Assembly: GCF_037975245.1 (NCBI RefSeq)
Contig: NC_092577.1
Coordinates: 25,107,398 to 25,171,397, forward strand
DNA from: Apostichopus japonicus
Taxonomy: Eukaryota > Echinodermata > Holothuroidea > Aspidochirotida > Stichopodidae
DNA: 64,000 nucleotides
Direction of reading: 5' to 3'
Part shown: one piece after another, positions 33,504 through 45,289 of the stretch
How positions within the stretch are numbered: position 1 is the first letter of the stretch
Layout of the letters: each line of letters begins with the position of its first letter
Notes under the pieces: generated by a model
What the model was told of the DNA's origin: nothing
Database searches by the model: none
The model's input: only the letters and a program-made list of their open reading frames with translations
Program-made: the position numbers and the translations under genes

Positions 33504-34609
33504 ATGGCGTCGCGCCGTGATAGCCGTATTGTTAAGTTAACTTTTACCGGTGAACAAGCGGTTCCACCGGTGCAAGTGTTCAGTATTTTGAAGAGTAAGG
33601 GTGTTGCGGTTCCTGGAGAGGTTGACGCTTTGCAGGCTCTCCAGGGTCGTAACACATGACTTACGGTTCACCAGTGACGTGACCCGGCAGAAGGGTGTCA
33701 CGTTGCTGAGTAATGTCGATGGTTTGACAGTTACGCCATACGAACGTTCCGTATGGGTAACTGTCATCCATGGGTGCGTCAGGAACTTGTCGCAACTGTT
33801 TTAGGTCGGTTTGGGGCTGTCAAGGCTACCAAAATGTGCTCCTACGCACAGGCCCCTGGGGTTTTGAACGGGCACCGACAGGTTCGGATCGACCTAAAGC
33901 AGGACATTCCCTCCTTCCTGTTTATTGCAGGGCATAAAGCTCACGTGCGTTATCCCGGTCAGCCCCGCACCTGCTTCAGGTGTGGGGAGACCGGGCACGA
34001 AGCCAAGGGCTACCCAAACAAAAAGTCTGGGCGCTGCCTTCGTCTTGGGCATGATACCTCTGCTTGCCCAAGCGAAGTTGTGTGCTCACTCTGTGGGAAG
34101 GAGGGACATGTTTTTCGCGCTTGTCCCTCCTCTTATGTATTTATGACAAAGAGCAGGGGTCAGGCAAAGTCGCAGAGTTCTGACGCACCTACTGCCTCGG
34201 AGGAAGCTCCACGCAAGGAGGGGGAACCATGGGGGATTCACCTTCCGCACCTGGTTCACCCTCCCCCGTAGTTGCAGACCCTAACCCCGTGCCCGCACCG
34301 AGAAAGTCTCCAACAGCTTCTCCCATCAACTCGTCCAGTTCCGTCCCCAGTCCGCCGCCGGTATCGCCAGATCCGGAGACTCTGTCCGACGGCGACTCCG
34401 GGGACTCGGTAGTCATCGGGTCTCCGGAGGCTCTGTCTGACAGCGACTCCGGAGACTCGGTGATCGTAGAGCCGAAACGTGCCACCGGGACGAGCTGGTA
34501 CGACGAGATGGGGGAACCCTCTCTAAAAAGGTCGGCCTCAAGCGACGACTCAGACGACGATATGTCGTCTAGAGCTCGCTTGAAGCTTACAGAATCGTCA
34601 TCGGCGTAG
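33504..34609 (+). pseudogene. LINE copy A ORF1, zinc-knuckle RNA-binding protein
   Basis: ATG at 33504 (ATC ATGGCGTCG). The order is MASRRDSKIVKLTFTGEQAV, then FTSDVTRQKGVTLL, VTPYERSVWVT, SYAQAPGVLNGHRQVRIDL, and three CCHC knuckles: CFRCGETGHEAKGYP (its last Cys changed), CLRLGHDTSACP and CSLCGKEGHVFRACP. A Pro/Ser-rich tail (about 34229-34609) follows. LINE ORF1 proteins bind their own RNA. Compared with copy B there is a frame change near 33653 and loss of a few bases near 33770. Confidence 0.75.
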
Positions 34610-34629
34610 TTTTGCCTCATTGCCCTCTC

Positions 34630-37600
34630 ATGGCCCATACATTTTCAGTTGCAACTTTCAACGTCAATGGCATGAGGGATCATCGCAAGCGCAGTCGCAT
34701 TTTCCAATATTGTATTTCAATGGAAGTCGACTGCGTTTGCCTGCAGGAAACATATTTTGGAAGAAGATGTCCCTCTATGGGCTTACGAGTGGGGTGGTGG
34801 GCTGCATGCTTCGTTTGGTTCGTCTTCATCCTGTGGCACTGTCATCCTTCTGTCACCTCGTCAGGCGGGTTTTGCCACTAGGGTGGAGACGGATCACGAG
34901 GGCCGATTAGTTTGCATTCTATTCAAGTATCCACAGGGTAACATCTCCCTTTGCAATGTGTATGCTCCCAATCGGCCTTCTGCTAGACGAGAATTTTTTA
35001 ACACGCTACCTTCCTTTGTTCCTGGTAGTGCACCATGTGTCATGGTCGGAGACTTTAACTGTGTCCCAGACTCGGGTCTTGACAGACTCGGGGCTTCTGT
35101 GTCTGCTAGTCCTGACGCTGGGATCACAGAATTGGACAGATTCACTTCGGCACACCATTTAGCCGATGTCTGGAGGCATATGCACCCGTGTAGTACAGTG
35201 TATACGTGGGTGAGGGCTAACGGAGAAGATGCCTCCAGGATAGACCGAGTGTATGCGCCCGTAAGTTTTAAATTTTCGGGTTGCGAGACGCTCAGCTGTC
35301 CGCTCTCTGACCATGACACTGTAGTAGCACGTTTTGTTTTGCCTTCCATTTTCCCCATCGGGCGGGGCCTGTGGAAGCTTAACTGTCGGATTCTTGGCGA
35401 GGCAGAGTTCCGCCAAGGTTTCGAGACCAGGTACAAAGGATGGCAAACATTGAAGCCGGCCTTTGCTTCTACATCCCAATGCTGGGATGATGTCAAGTTG
35501 CGCATCAAACGCTTCGCAATTCAGTATTCCGTGACCCGCGCACGGCGTCGAAGAGAACATTTTTCGAAGCTGTGCGCGGAGGTGAAGTTTGGCGACCCTT
35601 CGGCTGTCATCGCTTTGCAGACCTATCTCGATGAAAAGTACCACGGTGCCCGCGTCAGGGCCCGTGTCGAAGCGGTGGAAGCCGAGGAACGCCCTTCACT
35701 GAGGTTTTACCAGTCCGTAAGCTCATCGGCGTGTGACAGACGCGTCCCATCTGTGCGCGCTACTGATGGGACCGTGGTTAGTGACCCTCACGGCATTGTC
35801 CGCGTATACAAGGATTTTTATTTGAGTTTGTTTACGCGTGGCAGTGTCGACTTGTCGGCACAGGCCGATTTATTGAGGGGAATCTCAAAAACCGTTCCCC
35901 ACGATGTCAATGATATTTTGGGGGGGCGGAATAACCACTGTTGAGCTTTTGAAGGCGCTTTCGAAGATGAAGAATGGCAAGTCCCCGGGTTCGGACGGGT
36001 TTCCGAGGGAGTTCTACCGAACCTTCTGGGCAATAATAGGACCCGACCTCAGAGCCGTCTTCGAGGACGCCTTCCAAAACGGACTGTTAAACCAAAGTCA
36101 ACGTCTGGGCATGATTACTTTGCTGCCCAAGTCTGGTGACCCCTTGGACCCTCATAACAAGCGTCCAATCACCTTGTTAAATGTAGACTACAAGTTGTTG
36201 GCTAAGGCTTTGTGCAACCGCCTTGCACTGGCTATGCCGCATCTTGTGGGTGATCTCCAGACTTGTGCAGTGAAGGGTCATTGCATCCAGCAGAACTTGT
36301 GGTCGATGCGCGACTTGACCGAGATCTGCCATGTGCATTGGTGTCTCTGGACCAGCAGAAGGCCTTTGACATGGTGGATCGGGGGTTTTTAATGAATGTA
36401 TTGGAGACGTTTCACTTGCACCCGGTTTTTCGTAAATGGATTTCTGTTTTGTATCAGTACAGTTTCAGTTCTGTTATCGTAAATGGGTTTTGTTCGGAGG
36501 TTTTTAACGTGGAGAGGGGGGTGCGCCAGGGGTGCCCTCTGTCTCCATTACTTTATGTTTTGTTTAGCGAGTCCCTGTCTCGTCTTTTGGAAAGGGACTC
36601 AAGACTTGTTCCATTCGTTGTGCCAGGTGGTGCCAAAGTGAAGTGCGTTCAATATGCAGATGACGTCACGTGTGTTACTTCGAGTCTGGGCTCCTTTCGT
36701 GCCCTCTCGCAGGATTTATCTATCTTTGAGAGAGCTACCGGGGCGAAGTTGAATCCGGAAAAGACAAAGGGCCTTCGCCTTGGTAGCTGGAGATACAGAG
36801 ACTTACCATTCGGTGCATCGTGGTCGGATCAAAATATCAAAATTAATGGTATATGGTTCGGCTGTGATGCACCTTGTGATGTAACCTGGAACGAGAGGGC
36901 TGAGGTTCTTGAGAGCAGGCTCGAAACCTTTGGCACCCGCTGGCTTTCGATCCTAGGGAAAGTCACCGTAATTAATCGTTTTGTTTCGCCCATCTTGTGG
37001 TACCCGCGCGCGGTGTATCCAATTCCGCGTCGCGTCCTGGTGCGGTTGGAGAGAGCGATATTTTCATTTATTTGGTCGGGTGGTACAGAGCTTGTCAAAA
37101 GGGCGGTAATGTACCAAAAGCTGGAGAAGGGTGGGTTAGGGGTGGTTCATCTGGGAAGTAAATTGACCTTTTTGTTATTTAAGCAGTTGTTTGTAGCGGT
37201 AACTGACCCAGGGTTGCCTTGTTAACATTTTTTACGTTTTGGGGGAGGTTTGCACCTGCGTCGATGGGTCCCGGCGCTGTTTAGCAACAGAGAACCGCAT
37301 AGTAGTACTCCAAGCAGGGTGGTGCGTGTCATTTGCTCCGCTCTGATTGAGTTGCCCCCTGTTGACCTGTCACAGCCGGCCCTCGTTCACAGTTCGTTGC
37401 AGGATAGGGCCTTGAATGCAATTTTTGTCCAGGGACGTCATTCTGCCGAAGTATGGCGTTCGGTGCATTCAAGGCTGAATGGTGGCAGGCTCCGTGATCT
37501 TGCATGGAGAATTGCACACGGTGCCTTGGTGACGAACCTAAAAAGATACCATTGGCGATTGGGTGATGGACTGTGCCCGAGGACCGGCTGTGACAGCTTA

Positions 37601-38114
37601 GAGAGTACCGCTCATGTTTTTTGGCATTGTTGCTTTGTAGTTAACTTATGGGAGTGGTTCCAGACCTGGACCGACCGTGTTACGGGAGACCGTTCATGGT
37701 CGGTAGGACAGGGCTTTATTTTATATGGGGTAGACCCTCCAGTTTGTTCGGTTGCTATTTTGCATCGCATTATTTTTGGTTTGCTCTATTGTAAAAAAAC
37801 ATGTTTGGCGGAATAGATGTGATGTGGTTTTTAGGGGGAAATTTGCCAGTTGGCAGGCAGTCCTGGAGGCGGTGAAGTCTGATATTCGCCTTCAGATTGA
37901 AGGCGATTTTCGCCGTTTATCTGGGGCTGCCTTTTTTGGACGCTGGTGTGCTGGGGAGGGGTTTTTCGTTTCGCTCCGTACTGGTCGTCCTTTTGTGGTT
38001 TTTTTAATGTTTGAGTGGGGGGGTTGGGCGTTTTGTCTCTGCAGGTCGGCGGGCGTATGTTTTATTGGCTCGCTTGACCTGAGTTTCGTTTGTAAGAATG
38101 GGATGTTTCGGTAG
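34630..38114 (+). pseudogene. LINE copy A ORF2, endonuclease and reverse transcriptase
   Basis: It starts ATG at 34630 with FSVATFNVNGMRDHRKRSR and VCLQETYF, the first strands of an APE endonuclease. Then come VMVGDFNCVPDSGLDR and LSDHDTVV (catalytic D-H). RT blocks are KNGKSPGSDGFP, GMITLLPKSGDP, RPITLLNVDYKLLAKAL, RQGCPLSPLLYVLFSES and QYADDVTCV. The C-terminus has RLRDLAWRIAHGALVTN, GLCPRTGCDSLESTAHVFWH. The protein prepares and copies LINE RNA at the target site. Frame changes lie near 34760, 35925, 36325 and 37225, so this copy is not competent. Confidence 0.8.
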
Positions 38115-38755
38115 TGCCGTTTGGCCGTGACGTTTTATATCCCGCATGGCGGGTCACGTAAAAAGCACATTTTAGTTCACTAAATGCACAATGCTCTTAA
38201 ATGCACAAATCATTTTGAAATAATTAGCCTAATCTTCAAGAGAACTGGAATAAAAGCTGATATTGGTATCACTATTGGAAATTTGTGATGGACATTTCAA
38301 AACCTACACACAACTGTATATCCTCCTTTAAAGGTGGAAAAGAAAACAGACTTTTCCTATGTAACATCAAAAACAGGATTGGGAATATTGCTAGTATTAA
38401 AATAGAAATTGACCTTCAAAACATGTTTAAATATGGTACAGTGGGATTCTGCAGTATTGCTGCTGTAGTTTTTTGTTCTTTAGGATTCTGCTGTTGGTGC
38501 TATAAATGTTTTCAGTAGTGGTGGACAGCATTTCAAACCTAGCTGGAGAAGTTCTGGACACTTAAATATTGAATTGGCTATACATAAACTGTATTCACAA
38601 CAACACAGCCTAGGATCCATGAATGGCCATTGATTTTCAAAAGACCCTTGACGTATACTATTACCTTCTTAAATATGGCATTGTTTCAAACATAAGCCTA
38701 ACCTTCAATACATGTTAACAAGGGTATGGAGTAGTGTTTGCACGGGTACGTTATC

Positions 38756-39850
38756 CGGGTACCCGCCCGACGCGATACTACCTGGTTCCTAATTTATTAG
38801 CCGAATCCTACGCAAAGTGTGATTTAAAAAAAAAAAGGAAAACCGACGGTTCGGCAGATTTCCCATTGACTTAGTGTGGTGTTAGGGCTACCATGTGGTC
38901 GAAGATAACAGCATATAACGAAGGTACCCGCCCGACGCGATACTACCTGGTTCCTAATTTATTAGCCGAATCCTACGCAAAGTGTGATTTAAAAAAAAAA
39001 TGGAAAACCGACGGTTCGGCAGATTTCCCATTGACTTAGTGTGGTGTTAGGGCTACCATGTGGTCGAAGATAACAGCATATAACGAAGGTACCCGCCCGA
39101 CGCGATACTACCCAGTTCCTAATTTATTACCCGAATCCTACGCAAAGTGTGATTTTTTTCTTCAGCAAAGCGATTGTTAGGCAGATTTCCCATTGACTTA
39201 GTGTAGTCTTAGGCTATCCCATGGATATCTTATAACTGCGTCACAATTTCAGCTAATAAATAGATGGCTAGGCTAGATTATCCCATTGACTTAGTGTGGT
39301 GTTAGGCAACCATGTGGTCGAACGTAACAGCAATAATGACAGTATTCCATGGATATCTAGCGTAACAATTTCAACGAATAAAAAGATGGTTAGGCTTAGC
39401 CAGATTTCCCATTGAGTTAGTGTGGTGTTAGGCTACCATGTGGTCGAAGATAACAGCAATAACGAAGGTACCCGCCCGACGCGATATTACCCAGTTCCTA
39501 ATTTATTACCCGAATCCTACGCAAAGTGTGATTTTTTTTTGGAGCAAACCGATGGTTAGGCAGATTTCCCATTAACTTAGTGTGGTGTTAGGCTACCATG
39601 TGGTCGATAATAACAAAAGTATCCCATGGATATCTTATAACTGCGTCACAATTTCAGCTAATAAACAGATGGCTAGGCTAGATTATCCCATTGACTTAGT
39701 GTGGTGTTAGGCAACCATGTGGTCGAACGTAACAGAAATACTGAAAGTATTCAAAGGATATCTAGCGTCACAATTTCAACGAATAAAAAGATGGTCAGGC
39801 TTAGCTAGATTTCTCATTGACTTAGTGTGGTGTTAGGCTACCATGTGGAA
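38756..39850. repeat. 165-bp tandem repeat array inside the hAT-like element
   Basis: ACCCGCCCGACGCGATACTA starts at 38761, 38926 and 39091 (period 165), and again, as GATATTA, at 39470. Variant monomers with CCCATTGACTTAGTGTGGTG fill the rest, to about 39850. Confidence 0.8.
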
Positions 39851-39922
39851 GAAATTATTATTTATTCATGCGATTATTTCATATTTTATTTCATTTATAA
39901 TTATTTTTTTTATCTATTTTGA

Positions 39923-39958
39923 TTGATTGATTGATTGACCGACCGACCGACCGACTGA
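39923..39958. repeat. (GATT)n(GACC)n microsatellite
   Basis: GATT four times, then GACC four times, with a short mixed end. Confidence 0.8.
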
Positions 39959-40004
39959 TTTTTATCATTTCTTTTTTATTTATTTATTTCGTTTATTTCA
40001 ATCA

Positions 40005-40200
40005 TAAGGTCCCCGGTTCGAGTCACTCCCAGATTAATGTACGTCGTCCAGTTACAGAGTTGTTGACAATTAACAATTCATAATCATGGACGTTAAATAT
40101 GAATGTAAGAGACTGACTCCGGTCAGCTTGCGGCTTTGATAAGCCAATGAGGCTTCTTCGCGAGTTCCTGCTTGCAGGAGGATCTTATACATACATACAT
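40005..40200 (+). mobile_element. SINE-like, tRNA-derived-looking sequence
   Basis: GGTTCGAGTCACTCC resembles a polymerase III B box. The body ends in a hairpin-rich CGCGAGTTCCTGCTTGCAGG and an (ATAC)n tail (40190-40200). This is a SINE layout I associate with echinoderm genomes. An A box was not found. Confidence 0.5.
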
Positions 40201-41065
40201 AGAAGGAAAGGGTGACAAGGTATTTTCAGAGATGTTTATGGATTATAGACGGGATAACTAAAAAATAATAATCGCAAGTGGCCTTTTACCAATCGTTTAT
40301 TCCAAATGCGATCAAATTGCACGAATCGCGCAATCTCACGTCTTATGCGAACCCTGGGCCTGCAAAATAGATAGTAGTAGTAATAACTGTTTAAGAGCTA
40401 AATTGGATATTTATATGGTCTGATCCAATAGACGTGGAGAGCAAGCATAAGCAGCGGCGGCAGTGCGATGTTAGTAGTAATGTTAATTATATGAAGTTAT
40501 TAACAACTTAATGAAAGAAACAAAAGCCAATAGAAATTATTGAGGAAGGTTTTATACATCATCTTACACCTACATATTTGAACATGAGAACATTGTCAGT
40601 AGAGAATATAATTAATTTATTATAGCATCCAATATGAAATTTCTTGAAAACATTTTTTTCTGGGTACCCGGATACCCGACAGGTAATGGCTCTTGGGTAC
40701 CCGGGTCCCGATTTTTGGACCCGTGTAAACACTAGTATGGAGATTCTGCAGCATGGGTGGTCTAATTATTGGCAGAAAAAAGGTTCTTAATCTCCATTGT
40801 TCTGTCATTGACATGTAGACAATCCTTTAGATAAAATATATCTCCTTAACTCTTAGCTTTTTATTTCCTTTTTTTTTGTTACTTCCTTTTGTGCGCTTGT
40901 CTGTTAATGATTAATTTATTCATTGATTGTTATTAGCCATCTGTTTGATTTTATTTTTAACCACCTTATTGCATTCAAATTTACCAAATTATTTACTTCT
41001 GAAGTACTGTTTTTTGATGATCTCCTTCGTTGATTATTCTGGAAATTTGTGTTCCTTTTTTTCAG

Positions 41066-43922
41066 TGTTGATGCAACAACTAACTCAAAGAGGTTGGGTC
41101 GCTTGGTAAACGATAGTCCTGCAAAAGAAGCAAATTCCTACGTGAAAGTAATTGATGTTGATGGTATTCAGCACCTTTGCCTTTTTGCGCGACATGACAC
41201 AAGGAGTGGTACTGAGTTGAGGTACGACTATGGAGTCCCAGGGTTACCATGGAGGCAAAAATGTAACCGAATTAAAAATCTTGCTGACCATATGTTTGAT
41301 TGTGAACTGATGGAGGAAGGTACTGCTGAAGAGACTAGGGAAGCATCCACCACAGAAAGCATCCACTGCAGAGGAAGGAGAAATATCTGTATTGAAGAAA
41401 AGCAGTGTTGTAGATGAATCTTTTGCATTATCAGCCATTGAAGAGGAATGTGAAATAACAGCCAAAGAAACTGTTGTGGAGGAATGTGAACAAGCAAAGA
41501 AAGACACTGATGTAGAGGAGGCATGTGAAATCTCAGCTAAGAATATCATTGGAGAGGAAAGTAAATTACCAGCCAAAGAAATTACTGTGGAGGAATGTGA
41601 ACAAGCGAAGACAGACACTGATATAGAGGAGGCATGTGAAATCTCAGCTAAGAATATCATTGGAGAGGAAAGTAAATTACCAGCCAAAGAAATTGTTGTG
41701 GAGGAATGTGAACAAGCGAAGACAGACACTGATATAGAGGAGACATGTGAAATCTCAGCTAAGAATATTATTGGAGAGGAAAGTAAATTACCAGCCAAAG
41801 AAATTGCTGTGGAGGAATGTGAACAAGCGAAGACAGACACTGATGTAGAGGAGGCATGTGAAATCATCGGAGAGGAAAGTGAAATAACAGCAAGAAAAAC
41901 AGCTGTCACAGAAGGTAAAATGTTCAAGAAAGTCACTGTTGTGGAGGAAGTCATTAAAATACCTAACGAAGATACTTCTGAGGAGAATGGTGGAAGGCCA
42001 GTCACTGCTAGAGGGGATAGTGATACAGGCACAGAAACTCCTTTCATAACTGTTGCTAGAGAAATAGACATGGGGGAAGGGAAATGCTAACAACGCTCTC
42101 GTGGTTGTGGACTCCCAACTTTCAACAAATGTTTGCGTCAGATTAGGCAAAGCAGAAAACGCCCAGCTTCTAGTGATGAACAATATGTATCTGATAGTTG
42201 GGATTCAGAAAGTGATGTTGATGATCCCACCTACCAGTACAAAGGAAGCCATGATGGAGACTCAGATTCTGACTGATTCCTGTTGTAACCTCCAGTTTAG
42301 GGTTTGTGACAGATACAAAAATGCTTGTAGGTGAAAATAGTGCTGATCGAGGCTTCACCAGTACCCCAAAGAACCACAACTTGTCAAGAAAACCCAGAAG
42401 ACGGTGTCCATTCTGTAATATCTTCCAAGCGAGTCTATCAAGGCATATACGGTTAAAACACAAAGGTATCAAGGAAGTTGCAGATGCCATGGAGGCTCCT
42501 AAACAGGAACGTTTGAAGCTATTTGATGGTTTTAAGAAAAGGAGGAATTTTTAAAGAAAACAAGGAACAAACTAACCAGGAGAACCCACAATATCAGCAA
42601 GAAAGAAAATGCAGAACAGGGTCCGGGAAGATTATTATGTGTGGCAACTGTCAAGGATTCTACCATCCAGTTTTTTGCCAGACATAAAAAGATATGTCTT
42701 TCAGAGGCATGTGATGCAACTGTGTCTATACCTCTGTCGTTGCTGACAAAACTGGATGGGGCTGATGACTTTCTGTGTGAAGTCCTTTGCAAATTGAGGG
42801 AGGATGATATTGGAAAGATTTGCAAAACAGACCCTCTGATAATTATGGTTGGCAAGAGGCTCTATATGAAGAATAAATTAAAAGCTGACAAGAAGAATGA
42901 AGTGAGGAAATCTGTTATGTCCTCAATGAGACGTTTGGCAGCCCTATACCTTGCTTTTAATGATTCAGAAGAAGAGTTGGGTCCTATTAACAGGGAAGAG
43001 GCTACAGTTGCAGACATGTTCAAGAGGTGTAATTTCAGTCACTTGGACAAAGCAGTGGTGTCATACACACGCAAAGGAGGTGCACAAGGTATGGATGATT
43101 TGAAACACGGCCTAAAGAGTGCCTTGTACTGTGTGATCAAGAGAACAAGTAAGATACTGAAAGGAACCTACCATATTGATGAACATGACAAGAAAGCTGA
43201 GGATGTGGACAAGTTTGTAGACATATTTGAGCTAAACCATGATTATCTTTTCGGGGATGCATCATATGCCATGGCCAAAAAAAAAAATTAAACACTCCGC
43301 AAACCAGCAGAAATGCCTCTAGAAGCAGATGTCAAGACAGTTACAGACTATACTGTATCAAGGTTGCAGGAGATTGTCAACGACCCCTTCAGCCTATTTG
43401 ATTCACATTTGTATGTTGAACTGAGAGACTTGCTAGTGTGTCGTCTTACACTTTTCAATGCAAGACGAGGAGGGGAACCTTGCCGTCTTGAGTCTGTGCG
43501 AATGGAAGGATGCAGAAGGAAGTGTATGGATTGACCCTGGCGAGGTAGAGAAACTAGACAATGCATTAGACAAGTCTCTTGCAAAGGATATGAAGATTGC
43601 ATACCAAACAGGAAAAGGCAACAAACACTTAGTGCCAGTGTCTTTGCAAGCACTCAGAATTCCTTGTACCATGTGTTAGGCTGGCATGCAGTTCATAGTG
43701 TCTGTGAGAAGTTGGAGTTGGAAAAAGGACATCTGCTTACAGCTACAAAAAATAGACACCGAGTGAGCACGATGTACGCCGTGATGGACACAACAGAAAG
43801 TGACAGAAGATATTTTTATGAACATATGGGCCACTGAAAGGAAATCAATCATGATATTTATCAGGCCCAACTTGCTCTAATGGAAGTCCTCAAGGTTGGA
43901 CGTTCACTAAAAGAAATTGATG
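41066..43922 (+). pseudogene. SET gene, large third exon (SET end, repeats, fingers, recombinase)
   Basis: The acceptor is TCCTTTTTTTCAG. The first part completes SET (CVDATTN, GRLVNDS, RYDYG). Positions 41470-41870 encode four 37-residue (111-bp) repeats with VEECEQAKTDTDIEEACEIS. Positions 42300-42550 hold a C2H2 finger and RLKLFDGFKK. Positions 42640-43290 hold the recombinase N-terminal region, including CKTDPLIIMVGKRLY and DLKHGLKSALYCVIK. Positions 43313-43922 hold the catalytic Arg box (ARRGGEP), the H-x-x-R-like box, GH and Tyr (DIYQ). Several frame changes fall at A or T runs. The donor is GTAACT at 43923. Confidence 0.75.
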
Positions 43923-44319
43923 GTAACTATATATTTTGAAACATTCCTTCACATTGCAAAGAATAATAAGTATTGTGCTCTTATACATCATGTATCATTT
44001 TCCCAACATGTCTTTCCAGTCAATCATAACATATTAAACATGGTTGATTTTACAGTTACGTTTTCATAAAGAAAAAATATTATTTTGGTAATCCAGTGAA
44101 TGTAATGCATCTCATACCTCTACCTTAAAGTGAACATTTATACTGAATTTGTTATGTAGTTTTTTATTTTGTGTTTTCGATGAACCAAATATATAATAAT
44201 GATATACCCAGAAGTTGCAGTTATGCAAAATTATATCTTGTGGAATCAGTTACATACAATAAATATCCATACGGTATGTATAAAACTCTAAATTTCAACA
44301 TCTTTCTCTAATAATGCAG

Positions 44320-44394
44320 ATGCTGAAGAAGATGACGATGAGGAAGCAGAAGTGGAAGCTCCATGTTTTTCCCAAGTCCAAAAGCGTAGACAAG
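44320..44394 (+). CDS. SET gene, acidic exon copy 1
   Basis: The frame reads DAEEDDDEEAEVEAPCFSQ, VQKRRQG. The acceptor is TAATAATGCAG and the donor GTAGTA. It is phase 1 at both ends, so exon copies can be added without breaking the frame. Confidence 0.6.
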
Positions 44395-44647
44395 GTAGTA
44401 TTTATCTTACAACTTTGTATGTGTATATGTTGGAATTGAACTGTACATGCTTAGCTACATTCAGTCTTGTGCTGTTGTTTGATTGAGTGGTTGACATTGT
44501 GTACTGTGCGTCTCTGTTGCCCACTGTATGTAACACTGACCTCATTGTGGAATAGTAGGCCTCGTTCTTGTAATATATCATTTTGATTTAATCTGTATCC
44601 ACAATGTATGTTAAACCTGTATCTAAAAATTTCCTTTATTAATTCAG

Positions 44648-44722
44648 ATGCCAATGAAGATGAAGATGAGGAGGCCGATGTGGAATTTCAATGTTCCTCT
44701 CGAGTCAAGAAGCGTAGTCAAG
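44648..44722 (+). CDS. SET gene, acidic exon copy 2
   Basis: The frame reads DANEDEDEEADVEFQCSSR, VKKRSQG. The acceptor is TTATTAATTCAG and the donor GTTTAA. The flanking introns resemble those of copy 1. Confidence 0.6.
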
Positions 44723-45039
44723 GTTTAAATGGTTGTTTTTGCATCTGTAACTTCTTTATGTATCTTGGAAGTGAACTGATATTTAGCTATGTACAGTAGG
44801 TAAGTGCACTATATTGCAGAAAATGTTGATATATGTGCTTATATGTAAAAAATATGTACTGTCGTTTGAAACGGTTGACATGATTTGTATGTGTGTACTA
44901 AACCTGTGTATCTTGATCTGTGCTCACAAGTGTAACATGATAGTGGCATAGTACTTCTTGTTGTGGAATCATTTCGATGTAACCTGTATCTACAATGTGT
45001 GTTGAACTCTAAACCTCCAAATTTCACCCATTAATTCAG

Positions 45040-45111
45040 ATGCCAATGAAGATGAAGGTGAGCAGGATATTGAAGCTCCATGTTCCTCTCAAGTCAAGGA
45101 GCGTAGACAAG
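45040..45111 (+). CDS. SET gene, acidic exon copy 3
   Basis: The frame reads DANEDEGEQDIEAPCSSQ, VKERRQ. The acceptor is CATTAATTCAG and the donor GTAGGC. It is one codon shorter than copies 1 and 2. Confidence 0.6.
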
Positions 45112-45289
45112 GTAGGCTACTGTGTGTTAATTTTAGAAAGTTCTGTAAATACCTTGGAATTGAATTGCTCATGTTTAGCTAGCTTGTTAAGTGCAGTAGT
45201 GTACACAGTAATGAAAGGTACCTACTGATGTGAAAGTCAGCCTGCTACACGCATGTATCTGTGTTGCTCAGCCTTACATCATTCTGACT

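Larger units (their letters stand above)
33257..38167 (+). mobile_element. Tx1/L1-like LINE, near full length (copy A)
   Basis: A 4.9-kb non-LTR element flanked by the 13-bp duplication CATTTTAGTTCAC (33244-33256 and 38168-38180). The 5' leader is about 250 bp. ORF1 holds three CCHC knuckles. ORF2 holds an APE-type endonuclease, a reverse transcriptase and a C-terminal CCHC-like region. The 3' end is short, GTCACGTAAAAAGCA, with no long A tail. It lies in intron 2 of the SET gene. The intact duplication suggests a fairly recent insertion. Confidence 0.85.
38732..40734. mobile_element. hAT-like non-autonomous element, 2.0 kb
   Basis: The ends are inverted: TAGTGTTTGCACGGGT on the left, TAGTGTTTACACGGGT for the right end read inverted. 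An exact 8-bp duplication GTATGGAG flanks it (38724-38731 and 40735-40742). Eight-bp duplications are typical of hAT elements. It encodes no protein and consists of tandem repeats, a microsatellite and a SINE-like stretch. Confidence 0.8.

Noticed and set aside
34189-34638. Minus-strand frame over LINE ORF1 tail
   Set aside because: A shadow of the Pro/Ser-rich ORF1 end.
40005-40030. A tRNA gene, because of GGTTCGAGTCACTCC
   Set aside because: There is no cloverleaf or A box; it fits a SINE better.
41228-42071. 275-codon minus-strand frame
   Set aside because: It is the mirror of the acidic tandem repeats of the SET gene; the repeat keeps both strands open.
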